DNA from: Paraburkholderia sp. BL21I4N1
Lineage (GTDB): Bacteria; Pseudomonadota; Gammaproteobacteria; Burkholderiales; Burkholderiaceae
Direction of reading: 5' to 3'
Assembly (NCBI RefSeq): GCF_002973525.1
Contig: NZ_PVEN01000002.1
Location: 248,001-312,000, forward strand
Length of the DNA: 64,000 nt
In this document: positions 16,401 to 26,256 of the stretch, in pieces
Position numbering within the stretch: the first letter of the stretch is position 1
How the letters are laid out: every line of letters begins with the position of its first letter
The notes under the pieces: generated by a model
What the model saw: the letters and a program-made list of their open reading frames with translations, nothing else
Told to the model about the DNA's origin: nothing
The model's database searches: none
Translations under genes and position numbers: made by a program

Positions 16401-17176
16401 AGCACGCGCGCTCCGCTTTTGGCGAAACCGATGCACAGGGGTGGAGCGCGCGCGTCGGTGCGTCGACGGATGTGATTCCGCGTGCCACCTTCGGCGAACT
16501 GGTCTCGATCGACGAAGCGTATGCCGCGCTGGCCGTCGAACGCGAGGCCTTGCTGGCCGACGCGCGCGACGAAGCGGCGCGGATCGTCGACGCAGGGCAC
16601 GCGCAGGCCGCGGAGATCGCGGCGCAGGCACAGCGCGAATACGACACCGCCAGCGAGCAGGGCTACCGCGACGGCTGCGACCGTGCGCTGGCCGACTGGA
16701 TGCAGCGCCTCGCCGATGTGGCCGACGCGCAGAGCCAGTTGCAGATCCGCATGCGCGAGCGGCTGGCGCAGATCGTCGCGTCGGCGGTCGAGCAAATCGT
16801 ACGGGTGGAACGTCACGAAGCATTGTTCGAGCGGGCGCTCGCCACGGTCGATCGCATCGTGGAAGGCGCGACCTATCTGCGCGTGGCCGTGCATCCCGAC
16901 GACTACACCGAAGCCAAAGCCACCTTCGACCGGCTCGCCTCGCGCTGGCGCGATCTCGGCCAACCGATTCCGCTGTCGGTGATCGCGGACAAACGGCTCG
17001 AACCCGGCAGTTGCGTTTGTGAATCCGACTTCGGCACCGTCGACGCGAGTCTCGACACGCAATTGCGCGCCATGCGCAGCGCGGTGTCGCGCGCGTTGAA
17101 GCGGTCGGTGGAAGTGGCCGACGCACAAGGCGAAGCGCCGCCGCCTGACAGCATGGCCGACGAGGCCGCCGCATGA
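16385..17176 (+). CDS. hrcL: type III ATPase stator protein HrcL (SctL, HrpB5)
   Basis: HrcL binds and regulates the HrcN ATPase, like FliH in flagella. The 263-aa protein has a long, charged Ala/Glu-rich helix (about residues 40-115, [20 protein letters not shown]) and a C-terminal FliH/V-ATPase-E-like domain with [20 protein letters not shown] and the late block [20 protein letters not shown], the latter being the SctL signature (GxCxxESxxGxxDxSLxxQ). It overlaps hrpB4 by 16 bases and hrcN by 4 bases. Confidence 0.94.
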   Translation: MAIWLKHARSAFGETDAQGWSARVGASTDVIPRATFGELVSIDEAYAALAVEREALLADARDEAARIVDAGHAQAAEIAAQAQREYDTASEQGYRDGCDRALADWMQRLADVADAQSQLQIRMRERLAQIVASAVEQIVRVERHEALFERALATVDRIVEGATYLRVAVHPDDYTEAKATFDRLASRWRDLGQPIPLSVIADKRLEPGSCVCESDFGTVDASLDTQLRAMRSAVSRALKRSVEVADAQGEAPPPDSMADEAAA

Positions 17177-18525
17177 ACACGCCCTGGCTGACGGGCACGG
17201 TCGATTTCGACCGGCTCACCGACGAGATCGAACGCGAGATTCTGGCCGAGCCGGGTGTGACCCGGACCGGCAAAGTGCTCGAAGTGATCGGCACGCTGAT
17301 CAAGGTCGCCGGGCTCGATCTGTCGCTCGGTGAGCTGTGCGAGTTGCGCGCGGCGAACGGCACCTTGCTGCAGCTTGCCGAGGTGATCGGTTTTACCCGC
17401 GACGTCGCGTTGTTGTCGCCGTTCTCGCGCCTGGAAAACATTTCGCGTTCGACCCAGGTGATCGGCCTCGGCCGTCCGCTCTCGGTCAAGGTGGGTGACA
17501 TGCTGCTTGGCCGCGTGATCGACAGCCTCGGCGAACCGGTCGATGGCGGCCCGCCGATCGAGTCCGACACGCTGCGGCCGATCTTCGCCGCGCCGCCCGA
17601 GCCGATGAGCCGTCGCATGATCGACGCGCCGTTACCCACCGGCGTGCGCGTGGTCGACGCCATGATGACGCTCGCCGAGGGGCAGCGAATGGGGATTTTC
17701 GCGCCGGCCGGCGTCGGCAAGAGCACCTTGCTCGGCATGTTCGCGCGCGGCGCGTCGTGCGACGTCAACGTGATCGCGCTGATCGGCGAACGCGGCCGCG
17801 AAGTGCGCGAGTTCGTCGAGTTGATTCTGGGTCCGGAGGGCATGGCGCGTTCGGTGGTGGTGTGCGCCACCTCGGATCGCTCGTCGATGGAGCGCGCGAA
17901 AGCCGCCTATGTCGCGACCGCGATTGCCGAATACTTCCGCGATCGCGGCCAGCGCGTGCTGCTGATGATGGATTCGCTGACGCGATTCGCGCGCGCTGGC
18001 CGCGAGATCGGCCTGGCTGCCGGCGAGCCGCCCGCGCGGCGCGGCTTTCCGCCGTCGATTTTCGCCGAATTGCCGCGTCTGCTGGAACGCGCGGGAATGG
18101 GCGAAACCGGTTCGATCACGGCGCTCTACACGGTGCTCGCCGAAGACGACAGCGGCAGCGATCCGATCGCGGAGGAAGTGCGCGGGATTCTCGACGGTCA
18201 CATGATCCTGTCGCGCGAGATCGCGGCGAAGAACCAGTATCCGGCGATCGACGTGCTCGGCAGTTTGTCGCGTGTGATGCCTCAGGTCGTGCCGGACGAT
18301 TACGTGCAGGCCGCCGCGCGGATTCGCGAATTGATGGCGAAGCATCGCGAAGTCGAAATGCTGTTGCAGATTGGCGAATACCAGCCGGGCATGAACGCGC
18401 TGGCCGACGAGGCGATCGCCAAGGCCGACGCGATCAAGGCGTTCCTGTCGCAGCGCACTGGCGATTACGCGGCGCCGCAGGACACCGAGGCGCAGCTCTA
18501 CGATCTGAGCGGGCCCGGCGGATGA
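17173..18525 (+). CDS. hrcN: type III secretion ATPase HrcN (SctN)
   Basis: HrcN is the hexameric ATPase that unfolds substrates and strips chaperones. The 450-aa protein is full length. Residues 177-185 form the P-loop APAGVGKST, followed by [19 protein letters not shown], Walker B region [20 protein letters not shown] and the type III-specific [20 protein letters not shown]. The [20 protein letters not shown] block near residue 340 and [16 protein letters not shown] near the C-terminus are typical. Start and stop overlap the neighbouring genes by four bases each (ATGA). Confidence 0.98.
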   Translation: MNTPWLTGTVDFDRLTDEIEREILAEPGVTRTGKVLEVIGTLIKVAGLDLSLGELCELRAANGTLLQLAEVIGFTRDVALLSPFSRLENISRSTQVIGLGRPLSVKVGDMLLGRVIDSLGEPVDGGPPIESDTLRPIFAAPPEPMSRRMIDAPLPTGVRVVDAMMTLAEGQRMGIFAPAGVGKSTLLGMFARGASCDVNVIALIGERGREVREFVELILGPEGMARSVVVCATSDRSSMERAKAAYVATAIAEYFRDRGQRVLLMMDSLTRFARAGREIGLAAGEPPARRGFPPSIFAELPRLLERAGMGETGSITALYTVLAEDDSGSDPIAEEVRGILDGHMILSREIAAKNQYPAIDVLGSLSRVMPQVVPDDYVQAAARIRELMAKHREVEMLLQIGEYQPGMNALADEAIAKADAIKAFLSQRTGDYAAPQDTEAQLYDLSGPGG

Positions 18526-19046
18526 GCGCAGCGAAAGGCATGCAGCAGCGGCGCATCGTTGCGCTGGAGCGATCGTGCACGCGGCGTCGCCGTCTCGACG
18601 AGACCTTGCGAGCGACGCTCACGGCGCAGCGCCACGCCCACGCGCCGCTCGAAGCCGCGCGCGACGCGAAGCAGGCGCAGTTCGCGCACGAAACCGGCGT
18701 GCTGCGTTTCTACGAGCATCGTATGGACGGCATGATGACGGGCACCGAGCCGTTTTCTCTCGACGACTTCAATAACTGCCGCCTGTATCTCGGCGTGGTG
18801 AACGACCGGTTGCATTTGCTCGAAGCGGAGCTTGCACAGACGGAAGCCGCCGTGCAGGCGAATCTCGCCGCGATTGCGCGGACGCAACGCGAGATCGCGT
18901 TGAATCAAGGCCGCATCGATCTGTGCGGCGAGCGCATTCAGGCGATTCGCCGCGCGCAGGACAACGCCGAGAGCGACGCGAGCGACGAAGAGGCCGAGGA
19001 AACCGCGCTCGCCCGACGCTTCCACGCACGTGGAGCGCCCGCATGA
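18522..19046 (+). CDS. hrpB7: type III secretion stalk protein HrpB7 (SctO-like)
   Basis: This 174-aa basic, Arg/Glu/Gln-rich protein is predicted to be almost entirely coiled coil (residues 8-150), the known form of SctO/HrpB7 stalk proteins that sit in the ATPase pore. The start ATG at 18522 overlaps the hrcN stop in ATGA and its own stop overlaps hrcT the same way. The C-terminus is acidic ([13 protein letters not shown]). Identification rests on position between hrcN and hrcT and the coiled-coil form. Confidence 0.87.
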   Translation: MSAAKGMQQRRIVALERSCTRRRRLDETLRATLTAQRHAHAPLEAARDAKQAQFAHETGVLRFYEHRMDGMMTGTEPFSLDDFNNCRLYLGVVNDRLHLLEAELAQTEAAVQANLAAIARTQREIALNQGRIDLCGERIQAIRRAQDNAESDASDEEAEETALARRFHARGAPA

Positions 19047-19918
19047 ACGACATCGCTTCGGCGCTGCCGCAACTCGGCGCGCTGCTGGTCGGCTACATCA
19101 CGTTGATCGGCGTGTGCTCGCTGCGGCTATTTATCGTGATGTTCATCTTTCCACCTACTGCCGACGGTTTGCTGCAAGGCGTGGTGCGCAATGCCGTGGT
19201 GCTGCTGTTCAGTTCCTACGTGGCCTACGGTCAGCCCGTCGCGTTCATGCAATCGCTGCACGGCGTGATGCTGCTCGAAGTCGGTTTGCGCGAGGCGCTG
19301 ATCGGCCTGGTGATCGGCTTCGCGGCGTCGATCGTGTTCTGGGTCGCGGAAGGCGCGGGCACGTATATCGACGATCTGACGGGTTACAACAACGTGCAGA
19401 TCACTAATCCCACGCGCCAGGAACAGTCCACGCCGACCGCCACGCTGCTCGGGCAGATTGCGTCGGTGGCGTTCTGGGCGCTCGGCGGCATGACCTTTCT
19501 ACTCGGCACGCTGTACGAGTCGTATCACTGGTGGCCGATCGTTTCGGCCGCGCCGAACGTGTCGAACATTCTCGAATCGTTCGTGCTCGCGCAGACCGAC
19601 TCGCTGATGCAAACCGTCGCCAAGCTCGCGGCGCCGATGATGTTTATTCTCCTGCTGATCGACTTCGCGTTCGGCTTTGCCGCGAAGTCCGCCTCGAAGC
19701 TCGATCTGATGACGCTTAGTCAACCGGTCAAGGGCGCGGTCACGGTGCTGATGCTGGCGCTGTTCGTCGGCGTCTTCGTGGACCAGGTGCGCGATCAGGT
19801 GACGTTGCGCGGTCTCGCCGCGGAGTTTCGCGTGTTGTCCGATTCGACGAAGACGCCGGATGCGCCGCAATCGCCGCGCACACCGGATACATCCGCCGCG
19901 CCGGCGAACCGCCCTTGA
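19043..19918 (+). CDS. hrcT: type III export apparatus protein HrcT (SctT, FliR family)
   Basis: HrcT completes the R/S/T export gate. The start is the ATG at 19043, overlapping hrpB7 by four bases; this gives a 291-aa protein with about six membrane segments. FliR-family blocks are LRLFIVMFIFPPTADGLLQG near the N-terminus and EVGLREALIGLVIGFAASIV followed by DDLTGYNNVQITNPTRQEQS in the middle. The last 35 residues are a polar Pro/Thr/Ala tail. It is the last structural gene of the operon. Confidence 0.96.
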   Translation: MNDIASALPQLGALLVGYITLIGVCSLRLFIVMFIFPPTADGLLQGVVRNAVVLLFSSYVAYGQPVAFMQSLHGVMLLEVGLREALIGLVIGFAASIVFWVAEGAGTYIDDLTGYNNVQITNPTRQEQSTPTATLLGQIASVAFWALGGMTFLLGTLYESYHWWPIVSAAPNVSNILESFVLAQTDSLMQTVAKLAAPMMFILLLIDFAFGFAAKSASKLDLMTLSQPVKGAVTVLMLALFVGVFVDQVRDQVTLRGLAAEFRVLSDSTKTPDAPQSPRTPDTSAAPANRP

Positions 19919-20126
19919 GCTTGCGTTGAGAAATTGCAAATGTGGCATGACGTGCCGCATAAAACGCTGCATGGCAGCGAGATCGTCTCAAAACTCAAAC
20001 CTTCTCAAACGCGCCGAGAATGTCAGATTAATTGAAATTTCGCTCGACCGGCCTGGCTACATTGACTCCACCCGACGCAACGCGCTTGCCGCCCGCGACG
20101 CGTTCCCGCACTCAGAGGAGTCGTCC

Positions 20127-21602
20127 ATGCTTTCGATGCTTTATTTCCCCGTGGTCTCTGCGCTCGCGACACCGGCACCGTGTGCTCACACCGCGTCCGC
20201 CGATCGTTTTCTGGATACCTTGCTCGATGGCAAACTGAACGCCGCGAGTCAGCTCACGAGCCGCTGGACCGACGAAGCCGGTAATGCCGATTTCGCGCCG
20301 CACGCGTTGCAACTGCACGCCGACCTGCAACTGATGCTAGGCATTGAAGTCGAGGCGGAAGAAAACTATCGTCGGGCACAGAAACTGATCCGCTCGTCGA
20401 AGCACGCGATCCGCACCGCGTCGTGTCGGAATGCCGCGTGGCAGGCGTTTTTCCGTCATCGCCTGGGCACGGCCCTGGCCTGTTTTTCGCGGGTCGCCGA
20501 CGAACCCGAAATCGAGCCGGCGCGCGCCGTGGAGGCCCACTTCGGGATGGTCTGCGTGCTCTATGAACTGGGTCGCACCAGCGAAGCCGCCGACGCGCTC
20601 GACGATCTGATCGAGCGGGTGGAGCGCGACCTCGACGATACGCAAGGCCATTGGCACGCGCTGCTCACAACCCTGCGTTTCGACTTCGCCGTGCAGGCGG
20701 AAGTGCGCGGCGCGACGGCGCTACGCGATCATGTCTACTGGCATTCTGGATTGTCGAGCGAACGCGCGCCGCGCCCGGGACAGGGCACGGATGCGAGCGT
20801 CGACGGTCTCGCGCGGGCGGTGTTCGGCGTGCGCTCGCCGTTGCTGCGCGCGCGGATCGATTATCTGCAGCAACTGCGGCTGGCTGCGTGTGCGGATCGC
20901 GATGCGATCGGCGAATTGCAGCGTCATCTGCAATGGTCGCGCGAGCAGGGACTCGCCGACTATCAACGCACGCTGCGCCTCGAAATTGCGCTGGCGACGC
21001 TGGCCGGCGCGGCGCCGCATCTGGCGTGCTCGATTCTCGAACCGCTGCATCAGATCGGGCGTAACGGCACGACTGGCCACCGTCAGCTCGAATACCTCTA
21101 CTGCAGTGCGAAAACGCGTCAGGCGGAAGGACGCGCGCAGGAATCGCTGCAACTCTATAGCCGCTATGCGCTGGTCGCGATGCAGTGTCTGCGCGAAGAC
21201 TCGCAGGTCCGCGCGCCGTTCCTGCAACGCAGCGCGAAAGCCTCGCCGCAACTGGACGACGTGGGCGCACGCCTGCCGGCCAAATATCGCCGCGCCTACG
21301 TCTACGTGCTCGATAACCTCGATCGTCGCGATCTGTCGGTACGCGAAGTGGCGGCCGAAATCGGCGTGACCGAACGCGCGCTGCAAAGCGCCTTCAAGAA
21401 TTTCCTCGGCCTGTCGCCGACCGAATTGATCCGCCGTCAGCGCATGGAGCGGATTCGCGCGGAACTCACCGACCGCTCGTATTCGAGCGAGCGCGGCGTG
21501 CTCGGCGCGGCCAGCAAATGGGGCGTGCAAAACCGCTCGACACTCGTCAACGGCTATCGCAAGCAGTTTCACGAAGCGCCGTCCGAGACGCTCGAACGAT
21601 AG
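20127..21602 (+). CDS. hrpB: AraC-type master activator of the hrp regulon (HrpB/HrpX)
   Basis: In Ralstonia (HrpB) and Xanthomonas (HrpX) this protein binds the hrpII/PIP box and turns on the secretion genes and effectors. The start ATG at 20127 has GAGGAG eight bases upstream. The 491-aa length matches the family (about 475). The N-terminal 370 residues are a helical, tetratricopeptide-like sensory part; residues about 390-490 are an AraC DNA-binding domain with REVAAEIGVTERALQSAFKN as the first helix-turn-helix and LSPTELIRRQRMERIRAEL after it. The 208-base upstream gap has no PIP box, consistent with control by HrpG rather than by itself. The symbol follows Ralstonia; do not confuse it with the structural hrpB operon. 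Confidence 0.92.
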   Translation: MLSMLYFPVVSALATPAPCAHTASADRFLDTLLDGKLNAASQLTSRWTDEAGNADFAPHALQLHADLQLMLGIEVEAEENYRRAQKLIRSSKHAIRTASCRNAAWQAFFRHRLGTALACFSRVADEPEIEPARAVEAHFGMVCVLYELGRTSEAADALDDLIERVERDLDDTQGHWHALLTTLRFDFAVQAEVRGATALRDHVYWHSGLSSERAPRPGQGTDASVDGLARAVFGVRSPLLRARIDYLQQLRLAACADRDAIGELQRHLQWSREQGLADYQRTLRLEIALATLAGAAPHLACSILEPLHQIGRNGTTGHRQLEYLYCSAKTRQAEGRAQESLQLYSRYALVAMQCLREDSQVRAPFLQRSAKASPQLDDVGARLPAKYRRAYVYVLDNLDRRDLSVREVAAEIGVTERALQSAFKNFLGLSPTELIRRQRMERIRAELTDRSYSSERGVLGAASKWGVQNRSTLVNGYRKQFHEAPSETLER

Positions 21603-21688
21603 CGCGGCCATGGCTGCGCAGGCCCGCTCGCGGCGGCATCGCGAGCGGGCCCGGGTCATTTTTCCTTCACCTTCACACAGTCGACTCC

Positions 21689-23479
21689 ATGAAATCGAAG
21701 ACGCTGTTCTGCGCCGCGTGGCTCGCGGCGTCCCTCACGTTGAGCGCGCTGCAACCCGCGAGCGCCGCGCCGGTGCGTTGGCGCGGCACGACCGTACACA
21801 TTGCCGTCGAAGGCAAGGATCTGAAAGACGTGCTGCGCGATTTCACCGCCAGCCAGGGCGTGGCCGCATCGATTGCGGGAAACGTTCAGGGCGCGGTGAC
21901 AGGGCGTTTCGATATGTCGCCGCAACGCTTTCTCGATACGCTTGCGTCGACCTTCGGCTTCGTCTGGTTCTATGACGGCAGCGTGCTGTCGATCAGCAGC
22001 GCCAACGACGTCACGCATCAGGTGATCAAACTCGACCACGCCTCCGCCGGCGATCTGCGCGCCGCGCTGCACACCATGAGTGTGGACGACCCGCGTTTCC
22101 CGGTGCTCTATGACGAAAGCGCGGGGACGGCGATCGTCAACGGTCCGCCGCAATACGTGCAGATGGTCGGCGAGATCGCGAAGCGGCTGGACGACAACGC
22201 GAGCCGCCGCAGCGGCTCGGTGATTCGTGTGTTCAAACTGAAGCATGCGTGGGCCGCCGATCACAAGGTGCAGATCGACGGCAACACGATCACGGTGCCG
22301 GGCGTGGCCACGGTGCTGTCGAACATGTATCACGCGAAGCAGGAGAAGGGTGGCGCCGGCGGCCAGTCGCAGACCTCGGTGTCGCCGAACCTGCAACGCG
22401 TGCCACCGATGACGGACGTGAACGGAGGCAACAACGGCGGCGGTCAGGTGAACAATCCGCCGTTGCCGCCGAACATGGCGGGCGGCGACGGCTCGGCGCT
22501 CGGCGGCCTGGTCGGCAACGCGCAGCCGTCGAATTACGGCAGCTCCGGCGCCGTGGGCTACGCGAATACGCCGGGCTCCTCGGGGATGAGCCCGCCGAGC
22601 GGCGGCGATCTCACCTTGCCGATCATGCAGCCCGATCCGACCACCAATTCCGTGCTGATTCGCGATACGCCGCAGCGCATCGACCAGTACGCGTCGCTGA
22701 TCGAACAGCTCGACACCCGACCCAAGCTGATCGAGATCGAGGCGCACATCATCGAAATCGACGACGACCTCCTCAAGCAGATCGGCGTGGACTGGCGCGC
22801 GCATAACAGCCATCTCGACTTTCAGACCGGTAGCGGCACGTATCAGCAGAACAGCTATGCGAACGGTTCGATCAATCCGAACTTCGGCACCTCGACACTT
22901 GCCGACGGCACCACGGTCGTGTCGGCCACGCCGGTGGGCGCGTCGATTACCGCCGTATTGGGCGATGCCGGGCGCTATCTGATGGCGCGGGTCAATGCGA
23001 TGCAAAGCAGTTCGAAGGCAAAGATCGACGCGTCGCCGAAGGTCGCGACGCTCGATAACGTCGAAGCGGTGATGGACAACAAGACCAAGTTCTTCGTGCG
23101 GGTGTCCGGCTATACGTCGGCGGATTTGTATAGCGTGTCGACCGGCGTGTCGCTGCGCGTATTGCCGATGGTGGTGCAGGAAGACGGCCAGACGCGTATC
23201 AAGCTCGAAGTGCATATCGAAGACGGTCAGCTCACGGGGCAGCAGGTCGACAACATTCCGGTGATCACCAGCAGCGAAATCAATACGCAGGCATTTGTCG
23301 GGCAGGGCGAGAGTCTGTTGATCGCGGGTTATAGCGTGGACAACAACTCGAACGGTATGACTGGTGTGCCGGGGTTGTCGAAGATTCCGCTGATTGGCGC
23401 GCTGTTCCGTTACAACAACGACGAGCGCTCGCATATGGAGCGGGTCTTTCTGTTGTCGCCCCGGGTGCTGGATCTGTAA
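21689..23479 (+). CDS. hrcC: type III outer-membrane secretin HrcC (SctC)
   Basis: HrcC forms the outer-membrane ring. The start ATG at 21689 yields a 596-aa protein with a Sec signal peptide ending near ALQPASA/APV. N-terminal domains (residues 30-230) show VHIAVEGKDLKDVLRDFTAS and the N1-type fold VFKLKHAWAADHKVQ. A Gly/Asn/Pro-rich insert lies at about 245-310. The C-terminal secretin domain (about 330-596) carries QPDPTTNSVLIRDTPQRIDQ and VTSSEINTQAFVGQGESLLI-like blocks, and the classical VPGLSKIPLIGALFR. It follows the activator gene by 86 bases and may be read from it or from its own promoter; no PIP box was found. Confidence 0.97.
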   Translation: MKSKTLFCAAWLAASLTLSALQPASAAPVRWRGTTVHIAVEGKDLKDVLRDFTASQGVAASIAGNVQGAVTGRFDMSPQRFLDTLASTFGFVWFYDGSVLSISSANDVTHQVIKLDHASAGDLRAALHTMSVDDPRFPVLYDESAGTAIVNGPPQYVQMVGEIAKRLDDNASRRSGSVIRVFKLKHAWAADHKVQIDGNTITVPGVATVLSNMYHAKQEKGGAGGQSQTSVSPNLQRVPPMTDVNGGNNGGGQVNNPPLPPNMAGGDGSALGGLVGNAQPSNYGSSGAVGYANTPGSSGMSPPSGGDLTLPIMQPDPTTNSVLIRDTPQRIDQYASLIEQLDTRPKLIEIEAHIIEIDDDLLKQIGVDWRAHNSHLDFQTGSGTYQQNSYANGSINPNFGTSTLADGTTVVSATPVGASITAVLGDAGRYLMARVNAMQSSSKAKIDASPKVATLDNVEAVMDNKTKFFVRVSGYTSADLYSVSTGVSLRVLPMVVQEDGQTRIKLEVHIEDGQLTGQQVDNIPVITSSEINTQAFVGQGESLLIAGYSVDNNSNGMTGVPGLSKIPLIGALFRYNNDERSHMERVFLLSPRVLDL

Positions 23480-23510
23480 GAGCTTGCGTTGAGCCTGGGT
23501 TGACGCCGGG

Positions 23511-23545
23511 CAGGGGCAACGCGGCGAAGACCGCGCTTGCCCCTG
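23511..23545. terminator. bidirectional terminator between hrcC and hrpG
   Basis: CAGGGGCAA (23511-23519) pairs exactly with TTGCCCCTG (23537-23545), and an inner GCGG/CCGC pair extends the stem around a short loop. The hairpin sits between convergent genes. Confidence 0.78.
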
Positions 23546-23582
23546 TGTGCGTTTGCGTGCGGCGTGCGCCTTGAGCCGCTGT

Positions 23583-24668
23583 TTAGCGGCGGCGTGCGTT
23601 GCCGCCAGGCAGCGCGGCGGGAATCGAGAACGAGGTCAGCGCGATCGACGTTTCACCGTCCAGCGCCTCCGCGCCGGCCGCCGTGAAACCCGCCAATCGA
23701 TGCACGACGTGCGTCGTAGCGCTGTGCCACATGGCGGCATACTGGCCCCACGGCTGCGCGTTGCGTGCCGTCTCACTGTCTTTTGCATGGATGTCCAGCG
23801 TCCGCACAGGGCGCGCCGTCTGCGTGGCGCAGTCGCTCGCGATTTCCTCGCGTGCGCTGTCCACGGCGTGGGTGATCGCGACAATCGCCTCCTCGGTTCG
23901 GGTGTTTCGGGTGTTTCGGGTGGCTTGCGTGGTCGGCGACAGGTCCGGCGCGATCACGTCGCTCTCCGCCCGGCCGTCGCATAACTCGACGCGATAACCG
24001 TGCGCATACATCGTGCGCAGTTGCACACCCGACGCCCCGTTCAAAGCCAGCTTCTTGCGCAGCTTGTAGATGTGCTGTTCGAGCGTGCGTCCGACGATAT
24101 CCTCCGTGCTGCTCCAGATCGCGCCCGCGATCTGCCGGCGGCTCACATACTCGCCGGCGCGCGAGAACAGCAGCCACGCAATCGCGAATTCGCGTACCGT
24201 CAAGCGGATTTCCTGATCGTCGACCAGCACGGTGCCGGTGCGCCGGTCGAGCCGGTAAGGTCCGAGTTCGGCCCAGTCCTCCGACTGCACCGGCGTCGGC
24301 GACTGAAACCGGCGGAGCGCCTGGTAGGTGCGTGCTTCGAGTTCGCCGCGATCGATCGGCGAGAGCACGACGTCGTCGGCGCCGATTTCGAAAGCCCGCT
24401 CGATGCTGTCGCGATCCGCAAACGCACCGATCACGATCAACGGCGCGCGACGGTCGCCGTAACAGGCACGCCGTGCGAACACGGCGCGCGTCGCGTCGAT
24501 CCCCGTGGCGGCGTCGACAAGAATGGCGTGATAGTCCTCGCGGTAGATCGCCCGGGAAAGCGCGACGTCGTCGAGGAAACGGCAGCATTCGATTGCCTCG
24601 TCGTGAAAGCATTGGCAAATCAGATTGAACAGACTGCTGCTGGTGGTCATCACGGCGAATTTCAACAT
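23583..24668 (-). CDS. hrpG: OmpR-family hrp regulator HrpG
   Basis: HrpG integrates host and environmental signals and activates the hrpB/hrpX gene. I take the ATG at 24668 as the start, directly preceded by GGGAGG; an upstream TTG would add 12 residues. Residues 1-115 form a degenerate receiver domain in which Asp52 (ILVDAATG) is the likely phosphoacceptor counterpart. Residues 134-232 form a winged helix ending in LRTMYAHGYRVELCDG. The remaining 130 residues are an unusual C-terminal extension; typical HrpG proteins are about 240-265 residues, this one is 361. Its neighbours (hrcC and, further on, hrpB) match the Ralstonia arrangement. Confidence 0.87.
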   Translation of the reverse strand: MLKFAVMTTSSSLFNLICQCFHDEAIECCRFLDDVALSRAIYREDYHAILVDAATGIDATRAVFARRACYGDRRAPLIVIGAFADRDSIERAFEIGADDVVLSPIDRGELEARTYQALRRFQSPTPVQSEDWAELGPYRLDRRTGTVLVDDQEIRLTVREFAIAWLLFSRAGEYVSRRQIAGAIWSSTEDIVGRTLEQHIYKLRKKLALNGASGVQLRTMYAHGYRVELCDGRAESDVIAPDLSPTTQATRNTRNTRTEEAIVAITHAVDSAREEIASDCATQTARPVRTLDIHAKDSETARNAQPWGQYAAMWHSATTHVVHRLAGFTAAGAEALDGETSIALTSFSIPAALPGGNARRR

Positions 24669-25158
24669 GCCCTCCCGGGACTGATGCTTAAGGTTGCTTC
24701 CCAAACCATCTGGCGTGCCCCGAAAATTACGGCCCTTAAAATATCAGGGCTGTAACGAATTGTTTCCCCTCAACAGGTACTGAAAGGGCATGAATTACGG
24801 GTAAAGGTTTTCGAATCGACTTATGCGGGCCAATAGAGCGAAAGATCGTGCATGTTGAATGGAGATGATTGATTGATGCTAAATGCGGTATCAATTTCCC
24901 GCAGTGCCGAGAGAGCAGGTAAAAGACACCTAAATCGGCCGGAATCGCACGCGAAGCAAAGGTTCGCAGCACCTTTCAGCGTTGCAAGGCCTATTTACTT
25001 TTGTTGAGAATCGCGCAACTGCGTTTTATGCGCATAGCTTCGGATTGGCATGAGTTTTTTTGAAACTGTGGGACAACCGGCTCCTTAGACTCGCATGAGG
25101 CCGCCGGAAAGCGGCGTTCAGCTATTTTTTTCATGCCGATTCCATTGCGAGTGCGCCC
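24669..25158. other. AT-richer intergenic region between hrpG and the Rieske operon
   Basis: This 490-base stretch between divergent genes is visibly richer in A/T than the rest of the window. It contains an inverted repeat of PIP half-sites, GCGAA (24951-24955), seven bases, TTCGC (24963-24967), but no properly spaced direct PIP box. A 78-codon open frame on the minus strand (24736-24972) has no ribosome binding site or recognisable motif. It probably holds the promoters of hrpG and of the operon starting at 25159. Confidence 0.6.
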
Positions 25159-26256
25159 ATGTCCTTTCTGTTAAACGCCTGGTATGTCGCCGCGTTCTCC
25201 CACGAGGTTCATCCCGGCACGCCGTTTTCGCGCACGCTGCTCGGCCGGCCGGTGGTGTTGTATCGCGATGCCGACCAACGCGCGATCGTGCTGGACGATC
25301 GTTGTGCGCATCGCTTCGCGCCGCTGTCGCAAGGCCGCGTCGTCGATGGCACGCTCGAGTGTCCGTATCACGGTCTGCGCTTCGGGGCGAGCGGGCAGTG
25401 CGTGCACAATCCGCACGGCGACGGCCGGGTGCCGGCGGGCGCGAAGGTGCGTACCTATCCGGCACTCGAACGTTACGGCGCGATCTGGTTCTGGCCTGGT
25501 GATCCGTCGCGCGCGGACGAAGCGCTGCTGCCGTCGTTTCCGTTCGTCGATCCCGCGACGAACTTCACCCACGACGGTTATCTGCACACGCGCGCGCACT
25601 ATCAACTCAGCGCCGACAACCTGCTCGATCTGAGCCACTTCCAGTTTCTGCATCCCGATACGCTGGGCAGCGAGGCGATCGCGCGCGGCGACGTGCAGTC
25701 GGGCAACCTCGGCGACATCGTCTGGGTGCGCCGTAGCGCGTACGACGAAGCGCTGCAGCCGTTCGTCGCGCAAGGCTTCGGGATTGCGCCGGGGACGCGG
25801 GTGGATCGCTGGATGGATGTGCGCTGGACGCCGCCGGGACTGCTGTCGATCGTGGTCGGCGTGACCGCCGCGGGCATGCCGCGCGAGGCCGGGTTGATCG
25901 CACCGTCCGCGCATTGGCTCACGCCGGAGACGGAGCGTACGACGCATTATTTCTTCGCGTTCGGTTTGCCCAGGGAGATGGGCGAGGCCGCGCATGAACT
26001 GGTGCGCTATGCCGTCGAAGGGCTGATGAAGCCGTTCGAGTGCGAAGACCTGCCGATGCTCGAAGCGCAGCAGAAGAACCTGGGCGACAACGACTTCTGG
26101 GCGATGCAACCGGCGCTGCTGCCGATCGATGCCGGCGCGATTAGCGCGCGGCGCGTGATGGAGCGGCTGATCGCGGCGGAGCGGACGGCTGCCGGCGCGC
26201 CCGCGCGCACGATCGCGATCGCGCCGGTGGCGGACGCTTCGCGAGCGCTCGCGTGA
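25159..26256 (+). CDS. Rieske-type aromatic ring oxygenase, VanA-like
   Basis: The 365-aa protein carries a Rieske [2Fe-2S] centre (Cys49, His51, Cys68, His71; CAH and CPYHG) and a mononuclear iron site (Asp157, His160, His165 in DLSHFQFLH). This is the layout of vanillate O-demethylase oxygenase and related one-component-like hydroxylases, which need a separate reductase; none is encoded next to it. The C-terminal half carries the StAR-like substrate-binding fold. It overlaps the MenD-like gene by a single base (TGATG), so the two are translated together. Likely role: hydroxylation or demethylation of a small, perhaps aromatic, intermediate in the pathway formed by this three-gene operon. 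No PIP box was found upstream. Confidence 0.88.
   Translation: MSFLLNAWYVAAFSHEVHPGTPFSRTLLGRPVVLYRDADQRAIVLDDRCAHRFAPLSQGRVVDGTLECPYHGLRFGASGQCVHNPHGDGRVPAGAKVRTYPALERYGAIWFWPGDPSRADEALLPSFPFVDPATNFTHDGYLHTRAHYQLSADNLLDLSHFQFLHPDTLGSEAIARGDVQSGNLGDIVWVRRSAYDEALQPFVAQGFGIAPGTRVDRWMDVRWTPPGLLSIVVGVTAAGMPREAGLIAPSAHWLTPETERTTHYFFAFGLPREMGEAAHELVRYAVEGLMKPFECEDLPMLEAQQKNLGDNDFWAMQPALLPIDAGAISARRVMERLIAAERTAAGAPARTIAIAPVADASRALA

Noticed and set aside
15305..17128. 607-codon open frame on the minus strand
   Set aside because: Runs antisense through hrcJ, hrpB4 and hrcL; those three have motifs, correct order and coupled starts.
24736..24972. 78-codon frame on the minus strand upstream of hrpG
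   Set aside because: No ribosome binding site or recognisable motif and located in the AT-richer promoter region.
25060..25092. TTGAAA ... TTAGAC as a sigma-70 promoter for the Rieske operon
   Set aside because: The spacing is 19 bases and the -10 is poor; not strong enough to list as a feature.
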